DNA of 64,000 nt from Flavobacteriaceae bacterium. GTDB lineage: Bacteria > Bacteroidota > Bacteroidia > Flavobacteriales > Flavobacteriaceae. The stretch lies in the NCBI GenBank assembly GCA_003564185.1, contig PXFS01000055.1, positions 27,017 through 91,016 of the forward strand. The letters run 5' to 3'. The notes below the pieces were generated by a model that worked only from the letters and a program-made list of their open reading frames with translations, was not told the origin of the DNA and searched no databases. Position numbers and translations under genes: made by a program. Each line of letters starts with the position of its first letter. Positions within the stretch are counted from its first letter, which is position 1. Of the stretch, positions 1 through 8,893 are shown piece after piece.

Positions 1-1812
1 TCCAAAAAATCAGATCTTAAGGAGGAGTTTTTTACCTCAAAAGAAAGTTCTGATTTAGAGAATTCAAAGGTTTCATCTGAAACTACAAATAATGAAATAA
101 CTTCAGTTGAAACCCCCGAAAATGAAATCAAAATTACTTCTACTGCTGTAAATCAAGAAAACGATAACACTTCAGAAGAAATAAAAAAATCTTCTGAAAA
201 AATTGAAATTGGTTCTGACAACCCTGATGATGTTAAAATGGAAGTTCAGGCAGCCGATGAAGAAGATGAAATTGACGAACTCAGTAATAAATTAGTGCAA
301 GATTTTGGTGAATTTGATCCTACTTTAGAATTGTCAAACTTCCAATTTCCAAAAATTGATTTACTTGAAGATTACAATAAAGGAAAAGGAATCACCATAG
401 ATCAAAATGAATTAGAAGCAAATAAAGTTAAGATAGTTGACACTCTTAAGAATTATAAAATTGGTATAGCCGACATTAAAGCTACAATTGGGCCAACAGT
501 TACTTTGTATGAAATAATTCCAGAAGCAGGAATTCGCATATCAAAAATCAAAAACTTGGAAGACGATATTGCACTTTCACTTTCTGCCTTAGGTATTCGA
601 ATTATTGCACCTATTCCAGGTAAAGGGACAATAGGTATTGAAGTTCCTAACCAAAACCCTTCAATTGTACCCATGCGAAGTGTAGTTTCTTCACCTAAAT
701 TTCAACAAGCCGAAATGCAACTACCAATTGCTCTTGGAAAAACCATTTCTAATGAAACATTAGTTGTTGATTTAGCAAAAATGCCCCACCTGTTGATGGC
801 TGGAGCAACAGGACAAGGAAAATCGGTGGGATTAAATGTGATTCTAACATCGCTTCTCTACCAAAAACATCCAGCTGAAGTTAAATTTGTACTTGTTGAT
901 CCTAAAAAAGTAGAACTAACACTCTTCAATAAAATTGAACGCCATTACTTGGCTAAGATGCCAGATGTTGAAGAAGCCATTATTACAGATAACACAAAAG
1001 TAGTTAATACGGTGAATTCTCTTTGCGTAGAGATGGATGCTCGTTATGATTTGCTTAAAGATGCAATGGTTAGAAACATCAAGGAGTACAATCAAAAATT
1101 TAAAGCAAGAAAGCTTAATCCCGAAGATGGACATAAATTTTTACCTTATATCGTTTTGGTGATTGATGAATTTGCAGATTTAATAATGACCGCTGGTAAG
1201 GAAATTGAAACACCTATAGCTCGTCTTGCTCAATTGGCAAGAGCCATAGGTATCCATTTAATTATTGCAACACAAAGACCATCTGTTAATGTTATTACTG
1301 GAATGATAAAAGCCAATTTCCCAGCTAGGATTGCCTTTCGCGTAACTTCTAAAATTGATTCAAGAACCATTTTAGATGCAGGTGGAGCCGATCAGTTAAT
1401 TGGACGTGGTGACATGTTGTTTACGCAAGGAAATGATTTAGTAAGACTACAATGCGCATTAGTTGACACCCCTGAAGTTGACCGTATTACTGAATTTATT
1501 GGAAGTCAGAAAGCTTATCCTGATGCCCATATTTTACCTGAATACCAAGGTGAAGAAAGTGGCACAAGTCTTGATGATAATATAGAAGAAAGAGATTCGC
1601 GTTTTAAAGAAGCAGCAGAAATAATTGTTACGGCCCAACAAGGTTCAACTTCTTTATTGCAGCGTAAAATGAAATTGGGTTACAATCGTGCTGGTAGAAT
1701 TATTGACCAGCTTGAAGCAGCTGGAATTGTTGGCTCTTTTGAAGGGAGCAAAGCAAGGCAAGTATTAATTAATGACTTAAATAGTTTAGAAGAACACTTA
1801 AATAATGAATAA
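1..1812 (+). CDS. ftsK: DNA translocase FtsK (C-terminal part, 5' truncated by window)
   Basis: The reading frame is open from base 1, so the gene begins upstream and its N-terminal membrane domain is outside the window. The first ~90 codons encode a low-complexity Glu/Ser/Asn/Lys-rich linker. Then come the RecA-like motor with Walker A GATGQGKS (nt 802-825), Walker B LVIDEFADL (about nt 1156-1182), and a C-terminal winged-helix gamma domain (LLQRKMKLGYNRAGRIIDQL) that in this family reads polar KOPS-type motifs. The family pumps chromosomal DNA through the division septum and helps resolve dimers at dif. The stop overlaps the next gene by 8 nt, which implies translational coupling with the LolA-like gene. 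Internal ATG 238 is not the true start because the frame continues upstream. Confidence 0.95.
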   Translation, partial: SKKSDLKEEFFTSKESSDLENSKVSSETTNNEITSVETPENEIKITSTAVNQENDNTSEEIKKSSEKIEIGSDNPDDVKMEVQAADEEDEIDELSNKLVQDFGEFDPTLELSNFQFPKIDLLEDYNKGKGITIDQNELEANKVKIVDTLKNYKIGIADIKATIGPTVTLYEIIPEAGIRISKIKNLEDDIALSLSALGIRIIAPIPGKGTIGIEVPNQNPSIVPMRSVVSSPKFQQAEMQLPIALGKTISNETLVVDLAKMPHLLMAGATGQGKSVGLNVILTSLLYQKHPAEVKFVLVDPKKVELTLFNKIERHYLAKMPDVEEAIITDNTKVVNTVNSLCVEMDARYDLLKDAMVRNIKEYNQKFKARKLNPEDGHKFLPYIVLVIDEFADLIMTAGKEIETPIARLAQLARAIGIHLIIATQRPSVNVITGMIKANFPARIAFRVTSKIDSRTILDAGGADQLIGRGDMLFTQGNDLVRLQCALVDTPEVDRITEFIGSQKAYPDAHILPEYQGEESGTSLDDNIEERDSRFKEAAEIIVTAQQGSTSLLQRKMKLGYNRAGRIIDQLEAAGIVGSFEGSKARQVLINDLNSLEEHLNNE

Positions 1813-2464
1813 AAAGATGAATTATATAATTTATGCTTTACTGGCGATTAGTATAAGTTTTACAACACAAGCTCAGAGTGATCAAGATGCAGAACAGCTT
1901 GTTGAAGAAATCTTATCCAAGGTAAAATCCTACAATAATATTTCTATTGAATTTTCTTATACGCTAGAAAATTTAGCTGAAAACATCAAACAAGAAACCA
2001 GAGGAGATGTTGTAATTAGCGATGATTTGTATGTGCTTAACTTAATGGGAACCACTCGAATTTTTGATGGAAAAAAGATTTACACCATTATCCCTGAAGA
2101 TGAAGAAGTTATCATTTCAAATTATGATGATCAAGATAAGAATGAAATTACTCCTTCAAAAATGCTCACTTTTTTTGAAGAAGGATATACTTATGAAATG
2201 GACATTGTCCAGAACTTTAAAGGAAGAAAAATTCAATTTATAAAATTAACTCCCAACAAAGGAACTAATGAAGATATAAAGGAAGTTTTGTTGGGTGTTG
2301 ACCAGCAAACACTTCACCTTCATACATTAATTCAAATGCAAGACAATGGAACAAAAACTCTTATAAGAGTTAAAAGTTTCAAGAAAAATCAACCTCTATC
2401 TAATCAGCACTTTGAGTTCAATGAAGATAAGTATAGCAATTACTACATCAACCGTATAGATTAA
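1805..2464 (+). CDS. LolA-like outer-membrane lipoprotein carrier protein
   Basis: A 219-residue periplasmic protein with an N-terminal signal peptide ending near TTQAQ (about residue 24), followed by the elongated beta/alpha pattern of the LolA/LolB fold. Examples are the opening helix AEQLVEEILSKVKSYNNI and the strand block RGDVVISDDLYVLNLMGTTRIFDGKKIYTI. LolA chaperones lipoproteins from the Lol ABC transporter to the outer membrane. It overlaps ftsK by 8 nt and is 3 nt before the LptF/G-type permease, an arrangement that puts two envelope-trafficking functions in one transcript. ATG 1805 is chosen; ATG 1817 is an alternative. The family is inferred from fold pattern and context, not from catalytic motifs. 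Confidence 0.82.
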   Translation: MNKKMNYIIYALLAISISFTTQAQSDQDAEQLVEEILSKVKSYNNISIEFSYTLENLAENIKQETRGDVVISDDLYVLNLMGTTRIFDGKKIYTIIPEDEEVIISNYDDQDKNEITPSKMLTFFEEGYTYEMDIVQNFKGRKIQFIKLTPNKGTNEDIKEVLLGVDQQTLHLHTLIQMQDNGTKTLIRVKSFKKNQPLSNQHFEFNEDKYSNYYINRID

Positions 2465-2467
2465 GTC

Positions 2468-4192
2468 TTGAAAATACTTGACAGGTATATATTATTTAAC
2501 TTCTTAAAAACCTTTTTTACGGTTTTTTTTATCTTGATGATGATTTTTATCCTTCAGGCTATCTGGATGTTTATTTCAGATTTTGCTGGGAAAGATATTG
2601 AAATCACAGTTATAGCCCGATTTTTATTTTATTATATTCCTCATCAAGTACCTTTACTTCTTCCCTTGACCATACTGGTATCATCTATTATGACCTTTGG
2701 TCAGTTTTCTGAAAATTATGAATTTGCTGCAATGAAATCAGCTGGAATTTCTCTACAAAGAGCAATGGGGAGTTTAATTGTATTTATTTTTATTTTAGGC
2801 TATGCTACCTTTGTGTTTGCAGACACCATAATTCCTTGGTCAGAGTTTAAAGCCATTAACTTGAAGAACAACATTGCTAAAGCCAAGCCGGCCATGGCAA
2901 TAGTTGAAGGTGTCTTTACAGATTTAGGAGAATACAATATAAAAGTAGAAAAAAAATCAGGTGATAATGATCAATTTCTACATAATGTCATCATACACAA
3001 AAGTTCTAAAAAAAATAGAGGGAATTTCACTGTAATTAAATCAGAAAGCGGCGAGTTGTATTCCGAAGATAATTCAAACATCTTGCAACTAATTTTGTTC
3101 AATGGAAATTACTATGATGAGATTGTTCCAAAAAATTATGAGGAACGTCAGCGTTTGCCTCATGTAAAGTCATCTTTTGATGAATATACAATTAATATTG
3201 ATTTATCTGATTTTAATAATGTTGATTACGAGGATGAGAGTGTTAAACATCCTTATAAAATGCTAAACACAGATGAATTACGTGTTCAAATTGATTCATT
3301 TTCTACCTCAATGAATAATTCAAGGAGAAGATATAATCGTTTGATTAATCAGCGTAATGGTTTTTTTAGATTAACCAGTAGTATTGATAATGAATCTGTT
3401 GACTCTTTAAGAAGCATTCCAAAAAATCTTCAAAAAACTCCACTTTCAAAAGAATTAGATTTGGATAAGACAGACTCTATAATTAACGAAAGAAACAGTC
3501 AGCTAGATTTTGGTCCAGATAGTTCTAAACAAAATATAACAGAAAAAGCTGAAAGTAAAAAGGTAAAACAAAAGAAAGAGGCAAGTGTAAAAAGTGAAAA
3601 CAAAAGCGATCAAACGGATAATTCAAAAAAAATAATGAAGAAGTTTGAAGAACCTGTTGAATATGATCAGCTTATGCCCATTACGGAAATAGATTCTGTT
3701 ATACTTGCTTATGAGGATAGGATGTGGGCTCAGATTTTTAGTCGCGCTAGAAGTACTGTTAATAGTATTTCTCCACAAGTTGAAAGCCAAAAAAATAGAT
3801 TTAAAAATAAATACATCATCATCAATAAAACAGAAATACAACTGCATAAAAAATACGCTATTGGTGTTGCCTGTATTGTACTTTTTTTTGTTGGTGCTCC
3901 ACTAGGTGCAATTATAAGAAAAGGAGGTATTGGTTTACCATTAGTATTTGCCATTATTTTATTCTTAATTTATCACTTTATTGGAATATTAGCTCAAAAT
4001 TCGGCTGAAACAGGAAAAATAAGTCCTTTTTTAAGTGCTTGGATATCTACATTTGTTATGTTTCCATTAGGCATCTTTCTCACTTATCGGGCTACTACTG
4101 ACCAAGGTTTTGGTAGTTTCGATTTCATTTCAGTACCTATAAGAAAACTGTTAATTAAACTGAAACTGGATAAATATAAAACACGCGAATAA
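2468..4192 (+). CDS. LptF/LptG (YjgP/YjgQ) family LPS-export permease
   Basis: A 574-residue inner-membrane protein that starts with TTG at 2468, giving the typical family N-terminus MKILDRYILFNFLKTFF. Three hydrophobic segments lie in the first ~125 residues and three more in the last ~120 (from about IGVACIVLFFVGAPLGAIIRKGGIG), the six-helix layout of LptF/G. These proteins with LptB extract LPS from the inner membrane. The periplasmic/linker part between the helix groups is long and ends in a Lys/Glu/Ser-rich low-complexity stretch (about residues 300-410), so the protein is roughly 200 residues longer than the usual ~360. It sits between a LolA-like gene and ribB. Whether it serves as LptF or LptG cannot be told. 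Confidence 0.88.
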   Translation: MKILDRYILFNFLKTFFTVFFILMMIFILQAIWMFISDFAGKDIEITVIARFLFYYIPHQVPLLLPLTILVSSIMTFGQFSENYEFAAMKSAGISLQRAMGSLIVFIFILGYATFVFADTIIPWSEFKAINLKNNIAKAKPAMAIVEGVFTDLGEYNIKVEKKSGDNDQFLHNVIIHKSSKKNRGNFTVIKSESGELYSEDNSNILQLILFNGNYYDEIVPKNYEERQRLPHVKSSFDEYTINIDLSDFNNVDYEDESVKHPYKMLNTDELRVQIDSFSTSMNNSRRRYNRLINQRNGFFRLTSSIDNESVDSLRSIPKNLQKTPLSKELDLDKTDSIINERNSQLDFGPDSSKQNITEKAESKKVKQKKEASVKSENKSDQTDNSKKIMKKFEEPVEYDQLMPITEIDSVILAYEDRMWAQIFSRARSTVNSISPQVESQKNRFKNKYIIINKTEIQLHKKYAIGVACIVLFFVGAPLGAIIRKGGIGLPLVFAIILFLIYHFIGILAQNSAETGKISPFLSAWISTFVMFPLGIFLTYRATTDQGFGSFDFISVPIRKLLIKLKLDKYKTRE

Positions 4193-4193
4193 G

Positions 4194-4201
4194 TAATTTT
4201 G
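4194..4201 (+). promoter_or_regulatory. Candidate -7 promoter element for ribB
   Basis: TAATTTTG, an exact match to the Bacteroidetes sigma-70 element TAnnTTTG, lies just after the lptF/G stop and 19 nt before the ribB ATG. I see no clear -33 TTG. It may let ribB be transcribed separately from the ftsK-lptF/G genes. Confidence 0.45.
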
Positions 4202-4220
4202 CAAAAAAGTATAAACTGGT

Positions 4221-5369
4221 ATGTCTGTAAAAACCCAAGAAGAAAATAAAATTCAACTTTCAAGCATTGAAGAAGCTATAGCTGACATTAGAGCTGGTAA
4301 AGTTATTATAGTTGTTGATGATGAAGATAGAGAAAATGAGGGTGATTTTTTAGCAGCTGCAGAAAAAGTTTCGCCAGAGATGATTAATTTTATGGCAACT
4401 CACGGCCGTGGATTAATATGTACACCCCTCACAGAAAAACGTTGTGAAGACCTTAAATTAAATATGATGGTGGGGAACAACACAGATCCTATGGAAACAG
4501 CTTTTACCATTTCGGTTGACCTAAGAGGAAATGGTGTAACTACAGGGATTTCTGCTTCAGACAGGGCAAAAACCATAGAAGCTTTAGCTAAAGACTCAAC
4601 TACCCCGTATGACTTAAATAGACCCGGACATATATTTCCACTAAAAGCAAAGGAGGGTGGAGTTTTAAGAAGAACTGGACATACTGAAGCAGCTATTGAT
4701 TTTGCACGACTAGCAGGTTTAAAACCAGCTGGTGTAATTGTTGAAATCATGAATGAAGATGGTACTATGGCTAGATTACCTCAATTAGCTAAAGTGGCTA
4801 AGAAATTTGATTTAAAACTAGTTTCTATTGAAGATTTAGTAGCTTACCGAATGCAGCACGATTCGCTCATACAGAAAAAACAAGATTTTAATATTCAAAC
4901 CAGGTTTGGAGATTTTAGGTTACGTGCCTACCAACAAACTACCAACAATCATGTTCATTTAGCCTTGACCAAGGGTACTTGGAAACCTGATGAACCTGTT
5001 TTAGTAAGGGTTAATTCTACTTTAGTAAATAATGATATTTTGGGAACTCTTACCAATAATGCAGATAAAAAACTTGATGACATGTTTCAAGCTGTAAATA
5101 ATGAAGGTAAGGGGGCTATCGTTTTTATAAATCAAGATGTACAAGGGCTTAATTTATTGAATAGATTAGAGCAGCTAAAAGAAAACCAAGCCAATGGAAA
5201 TATGAAAGCTCCAGGTGTCAAAATGGATTCAAAAGATTTTGGAATTGGTGCGCAAATACTTCATGATGTAGGTATTCATAAAATTAAATTACTTTCCAAT
5301 AGTAAAATGAAGAAAAGGGTTGGAATGATTGGTTACGGGCTTGAAATTACAGAGTATATCAATTATTAA
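4221..5369 (+). CDS. ribB: 3,4-dihydroxy-2-butanone-4-phosphate synthase with degenerate GTP cyclohydrolase II domain (RibBX type)
   Basis: A 382-residue two-domain protein. The N-terminal ~205 residues are a complete RibB: metal/substrate loop DDEDRENEGDF, TGISASDRAKT and GHTEA are present. It converts ribulose 5-phosphate to the four-carbon precursor of riboflavin. The C-terminal ~175 residues align with GTP cyclohydrolase II but contain no cysteine at all. Where RibA has the zinc ligands (SEC..GD..RCDCG), this protein reads STLVNND..TNNAD, and the catalytic RQEGRGIGL loop is NQDVQGLNL. The second activity is therefore almost certainly absent, and a separate RibA should exist elsewhere. Proteins of this kind have been called RibBX. 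A candidate promoter precedes it; it ends 1 nt before a convergent gene. Confidence 0.92.
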   Translation: MSVKTQEENKIQLSSIEEAIADIRAGKVIIVVDDEDRENEGDFLAAAEKVSPEMINFMATHGRGLICTPLTEKRCEDLKLNMMVGNNTDPMETAFTISVDLRGNGVTTGISASDRAKTIEALAKDSTTPYDLNRPGHIFPLKAKEGGVLRRTGHTEAAIDFARLAGLKPAGVIVEIMNEDGTMARLPQLAKVAKKFDLKLVSIEDLVAYRMQHDSLIQKKQDFNIQTRFGDFRLRAYQQTTNNHVHLALTKGTWKPDEPVLVRVNSTLVNNDILGTLTNNADKKLDDMFQAVNNEGKGAIVFINQDVQGLNLLNRLEQLKENQANGNMKAPGVKMDSKDFGIGAQILHDVGIHKIKLLSNSKMKKRVGMIGYGLEITEYINY

Positions 5370-5370
5370 T

Positions 5371-6144
5371 TTAAGGTGCGCGGTAAATACTTTCTTCTTT
5401 CTTAACTTCTTTTTTCTTTCTAAGATCAAAGGATTGTGTAACCCAAATAACAAGTGTATGATTTCTAATCATGTTGTCTCCTGTTGGTGGTTGTACAAAC
5501 CGATTCATATAGCCCATTTGTATACTTAAATCGCTAAATTGCCATCCTAAATTCACCCAAAATCGGTTTTGATCTAAGTAATTAGGTGAGGTAACATTGT
5601 TACCATAATTCATTAGAATTTCATTACTGATATTTAAAAAAGGAGTTCCATTCATGATTTTTTCACCATATAGCGGGATGCGCAAGCCAATTAGTAATCG
5701 TACCCTATGATTGAAGGAAAAAGAATCAAATAGTTCTCCTCTACCAAAGTCTTGACGGTATCGCATATCGTAGCGAAGTCGATTGGTCATATAAAGTTTA
5801 CTACTCACTTTATGATTAACCACCATTTGTGCCCAGGGCCGATGTTCGTTTCTGTTAAGGTCAATTCCATCAGAAACCACAGGCAAATTTAAATAAGCAT
5901 AACCTGCTGTAACATCAAGGTTACTAAAAAACCTTCTAGTTAAGCCTGTTCTAGCCACAAAGAAACCATCGGGTACATAATGATAATCATTCCATAAAAA
6001 ATATTTTTCTGAAATTTGAGCTGAGGTCATATACCCCAACCAAACTTGTTCGTTGTTGATTACATCACTTTGCGCTTTGAGCTTTGATGTTAAAATTATA
6101 TTTAAAAGAATTGTAAATAATATCCATGAAACCTTATTCTTCAT
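5371..6144 (-). CDS. DUF2490-type outer-membrane beta-barrel protein
   Basis: About 257 residues with a signal peptide (MKNKVSWILFTILLNIILT..LKAQ) and then alternating amphipathic strands typical of small Bacteroidetes barrels: EQVWLGYMTSAQISEKYFLWNDYHYV, RLRYDMRYRQDF, FWVNLGWQFSDLSIQMGYMNRF. This pattern matches DUF2490 proteins, whose function is unknown. The start is placed at ATG 6144 because it begins directly with the signal peptide; the frame stays open 24 codons upstream to 6216, but that extension is AT-rich and not signal-like. It is convergent with ribB, with 1 nt between the stops and no hairpin terminator. Confidence 0.72.
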   Translation of the reverse strand: MKNKVSWILFTILLNIILTSKLKAQSDVINNEQVWLGYMTSAQISEKYFLWNDYHYVPDGFFVARTGLTRRFFSNLDVTAGYAYLNLPVVSDGIDLNRNEHRPWAQMVVNHKVSSKLYMTNRLRYDMRYRQDFGRGELFDSFSFNHRVRLLIGLRIPLYGEKIMNGTPFLNISNEILMNYGNNVTSPNYLDQNRFWVNLGWQFSDLSIQMGYMNRFVQPPTGDNMIRNHTLVIWVTQSFDLRKKKEVKKEESIYRAP

Positions 6145-6332
6145 AATAATTAATCGACTAAAAAATATTTCTTTTAAATTATTTGTTTTTGATATTACCT
6201 TAAAGTTTAAATCCAAAAAGCTTTTACAAAGCTGTAAAATTATGATTAAAATAGACCAAATTCAATTCATCTTGTTATTTAGAATAAAGAAAGAAAAGTA
6301 AATAAAAAATCAAAATTTATGAAACTACTGTT

Positions 6333-7316
6333 TTACTCCTTGCTCCAAATACGTGTATTTAAATTAAGTTCCTCAACAATATCAACCACTAACTTAATGT
6401 CTTCAAAATAACTTAACATCATATTCCTTTTTACTAAGCTACTAAAATAAGTCGGTTCAAAAAGGTCTTTAGAATAACTTATAGCCACGTATATTGCTCC
6501 ATCTACAAAAGAAATAGAAACTGGGTTTTTGGGGTAATTGTCTTTAAAAGAATTGATGCGCTGCATGAGCGCTGGCGATAAAATATACCTGGCTTTAATA
6601 TCATCTGTAGAGTAGCAATTAAAATTTTCATTAAAAGTAGTATCTTCTAATTTGACGTATTTTTCTTTTCGAGTTGCACCAGCAATTTTTTTAAAAAAAG
6701 TAAATTTCTTGCCTAAATAATTGGGCAGCAAAACTGTAGAACCTTCAAAGTCCTTATTGAAATCAGCTTGAAAAAATAAGCCTTTAAAAACCGTGTGCCA
6801 CCTTGTTTGCCTTTGTCCTTTAGAATTGTTTGAAGTGGTTTTATACTGCACGTGTAACTCAGAAAATTGGATGGCGGTTTGGTCTATTTTTCCCGCTACG
6901 TAATCATCTCCCCTATACCGATCTATAGAGCTCAAAAACAATCTACTCTTTTTAAAATTGGAAGGGCTGATTTTTTGATTTGCCTTGTACATCAAATCCT
7001 CAGAGATAAAATGGACAATCGACTTGATAATTCGATTTTTGAAATCTTGTTTATAGTTTAAGTCTTTGGTTTCTTTATACACATAAACTCCAACAATAAT
7101 CAATGCCACTGCAAATGCAAGTACTAAACCAATAATTATTTCTGCCCTTGGCTGAAATTGATATTTAACCCATACTACAATGGCTACAGCCAGAAAGAAT
7201 CCAAGCAGAAATAATGAATTGAATTTCATGTATCTCTTACGCACTTCATCTAAAGCGATTAATTCTTTTTTTAATTCACTTTCATAAAAGGCTTTAAAGG
7301 CTTCGGTTGATCGCAT
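6333..7316 (-). CDS. DUF3137 domain membrane protein
   Basis: 327 residues. A short N-terminal helix is followed by two transmembrane segments (about residues 33-52 and 60-77) and a large cytoplasmic domain with DUF3137 features: ISPSNFKKSRLF, VYKTTSNNSKG..RWHTVFKGLFFQADFNKDFEGSTVLLPN, and the C-terminal ISFVDGAIYVAISYSKDLFEP. Function is unknown. It lies 21 nt downstream of lemA on the same strand; LemA and DUF3137 genes are recurrent neighbours, suggesting that the two act together at the membrane. Confidence 0.85.
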   Translation of the reverse strand: MRSTEAFKAFYESELKKELIALDEVRKRYMKFNSLFLLGFFLAVAIVVWVKYQFQPRAEIIIGLVLAFAVALIIVGVYVYKETKDLNYKQDFKNRIIKSIVHFISEDLMYKANQKISPSNFKKSRLFLSSIDRYRGDDYVAGKIDQTAIQFSELHVQYKTTSNNSKGQRQTRWHTVFKGLFFQADFNKDFEGSTVLLPNYLGKKFTFFKKIAGATRKEKYVKLEDTTFNENFNCYSTDDIKARYILSPALMQRINSFKDNYPKNPVSISFVDGAIYVAISYSKDLFEPTYFSSLVKRNMMLSYFEDIKLVVDIVEELNLNTRIWSKE

Positions 7317-7337
7317 TTTTTATAGCTTCAATTAAAA

Positions 7338-7895
7338 TTATATTTCTACTTCTACCCTTTTACGTTCTGTGGCAGTTGCTTGGAATAAAGGTTTCCGCTT
7401 AAACTTAAATAAGTTAGCTATCAAATTTGAAGGAATGGTTTCCGTTTTTGTATTTAACTCAGTTACTGCCATGTTGTAGGAACGACGCGAAGCCGATAGC
7501 TGCTCTTCAATTTCAGCTATTGTGCGTTGCAAATGAAGGAAATTATCGCTGGCTTTTAAATCGGGATAGGCTTCAACTGAAACCATTATATTTCCCATAA
7601 GTTCAGAAATTTGATTATTCAAATCAACTTTAGCATCATCAGATGTTTCTAATTGAATAGCCTGCTGGCGAAGTTTTGTGAGTTGTTCAAAAGTTTCTTT
7701 TTCATGTTTCATGTAGCCTTTCACCGTATTCACTAAATTCGGAATCAAGTCGTAACGCTTTTTCAGCATCACATCAATATTAGCAAAAGCATTTTTTGCC
7801 ATATTCCGTAAATTGACCAACGAATTGTAAACCGATAACGTCCAAATTAGGAGTATTCCTAACGCTGCTAAAATAATGATTAAACTTGTATTCAT
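7338..7895 (-). CDS. lemA: LemA family protein
   Basis: 185 residues: one N-terminal transmembrane helix (IIILAALGILLIWTLSVYNSLVNL) followed by a long alpha-helical bundle containing the family signature NAFANIDVMLKKRYDLIPNLVNTVKGYMKHE, then ENFLHLQRTIAEIEEQLSASRRSYN. The role of LemA is poorly defined; it is membrane-anchored and mostly helical. A TAATTTTG element 20 nt upstream gives it its own promoter, and the DUF3137 gene follows 21 nt downstream, so the two are probably co-transcribed. Confidence 0.93.
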   Translation of the reverse strand: MNTSLIIILAALGILLIWTLSVYNSLVNLRNMAKNAFANIDVMLKKRYDLIPNLVNTVKGYMKHEKETFEQLTKLRQQAIQLETSDDAKVDLNNQISELMGNIMVSVEAYPDLKASDNFLHLQRTIAEIEEQLSASRRSYNMAVTELNTKTETIPSNLIANLFKFKRKPLFQATATERKRVEVEI

Positions 7896-7914
7896 GATTA
7901 AGGTTATTAATTAC

Positions 7915-7922
7915 CAAAATTA
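7915..7922 (-). promoter_or_regulatory. Candidate -7 promoter element for lemA
   Basis: On the minus strand this reads TAATTTTG (exact TAnnTTTG), 19 nt before the lemA ATG. TTTAC lies 17 nt further upstream and could serve as a weak -33 region. Confidence 0.5.
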
Positions 7923-7951
7923 AGGTTTATATTCAGATTGTAAAAAAATAA

Positions 7952-8713
7952 CTAATCTTTGTATACTACAGGTAGAATTTCGCCTTTGGCTAAAGCATAC
8001 TTTTTAATTTCAGCATCAGTAAGTTGCTGTGTATAATCAATAGCTTCTACTCGAAATCCAAAGCTGCTTAAAAAATCGAAATAATCCTTTCCATATACAC
8101 GTACGTGGTCATATTGTCCAAAAATTTTTGCCCGTTCTTTAGGGTCTGTAATGCTGTTGTCTTCAAAAGTTTTTTCCAGAGATAAATCTTGGGGTACTTG
8201 AAGCACTGCAAAACCACCTTTTTTGAGTATTCGGAAAAGTTCTTTAATCGCCTTATGATGATTAGGAATATGTTCTAAAACATGATTACAAAAAATCAAA
8301 TCAAAACTTTCATTGTCAAAAGGTAAGTTGCAGATATCGGCATGAACATCAGCTAAAGGCGAATTTAAATCAGTGGTCGTATAGGTCAGGTTTTCCATTT
8401 TTCTAAAACGCTTGTAAAAAGCTTGTTCTGGAGCAAAATGAAGCATCTTTAAGGGTTCCGAAAAAAACCTTGTCTCATTTTTTAACCACAACCAGAGCAA
8501 ACGATGGCGCTCTAAAGATAGCGTTGAAGGCGAAAGTACATTCTCCCGTTGGTTTTCATAGCCGTAGGGTAAAAATTTCCTAAAGCTTTTTCCATCAATG
8601 GGGTCGGTATAAGTATGGCCGCTATACCATAAAGCTAAAAAAGGCCTCACCCAATAGCTAAGGCGAATTAAAAACGGTCGTGGAAAAATCTTTAAAATTA
8701 ATTTTATCAGCAT
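7952..8713 (-). CDS. Class I SAM-dependent methyltransferase
   Basis: 253 residues. After a basic, partly hydrophobic N-terminus, the core has Methyltransf_11 motifs: KMLHFAPEQAF (motif I region), a substrate/SAM acidic loop TTTDLNSPLADVHADICNLPF, the post-II motif FDLIFCNHVLEHIPN, and LKKGGFAVLQVPQ. The methyl acceptor cannot be identified. It stands alone on the minus strand with its own promoter element upstream and is divergent from the nucleoid-associated protein gene. Confidence 0.85.
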   Translation of the reverse strand: MLIKLILKIFPRPFLIRLSYWVRPFLALWYSGHTYTDPIDGKSFRKFLPYGYENQRENVLSPSTLSLERHRLLWLWLKNETRFFSEPLKMLHFAPEQAFYKRFRKMENLTYTTTDLNSPLADVHADICNLPFDNESFDLIFCNHVLEHIPNHHKAIKELFRILKKGGFAVLQVPQDLSLEKTFEDNSITDPKERAKIFGQYDHVRVYGKDYFDFLSSFGFRVEAIDYTQQLTDAEIKKYALAKGEILPVVYKD

Positions 8714-8745
8714 TCAAGATTAGGTTCAAAAAATAATTAATCGGA

Positions 8746-8753
8746 CAAAGTTA
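8746..8753 (-). promoter_or_regulatory. Candidate promoter for the methyltransferase gene
   Basis: The minus strand reads TAACTTTG (exact TAnnTTTG), 32 nt before the ATG. TTTG lies 22 nt further upstream and matches the Bacteroidetes -33 element. This is one of the better two-part promoter matches in the window. Confidence 0.55.
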
Positions 8754-8893
8754 AATGAAATGATTGAAAATTTATCAAATTAAAAGCAGAAAGCAAGGAA
8801 AGAATTTAAGGATGAAGCACTTATCAAAAAATAAATAATTTGCATTCTTTGGTGCACAATATTTCGCATATTTGCGCTAAATATAAAGAAGCT

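Noticed and set aside
4202-4220. FMN riboswitch before ribB
   Set aside because: Only 19 nt between the promoter element and the start; no conserved FMN-element sequence.
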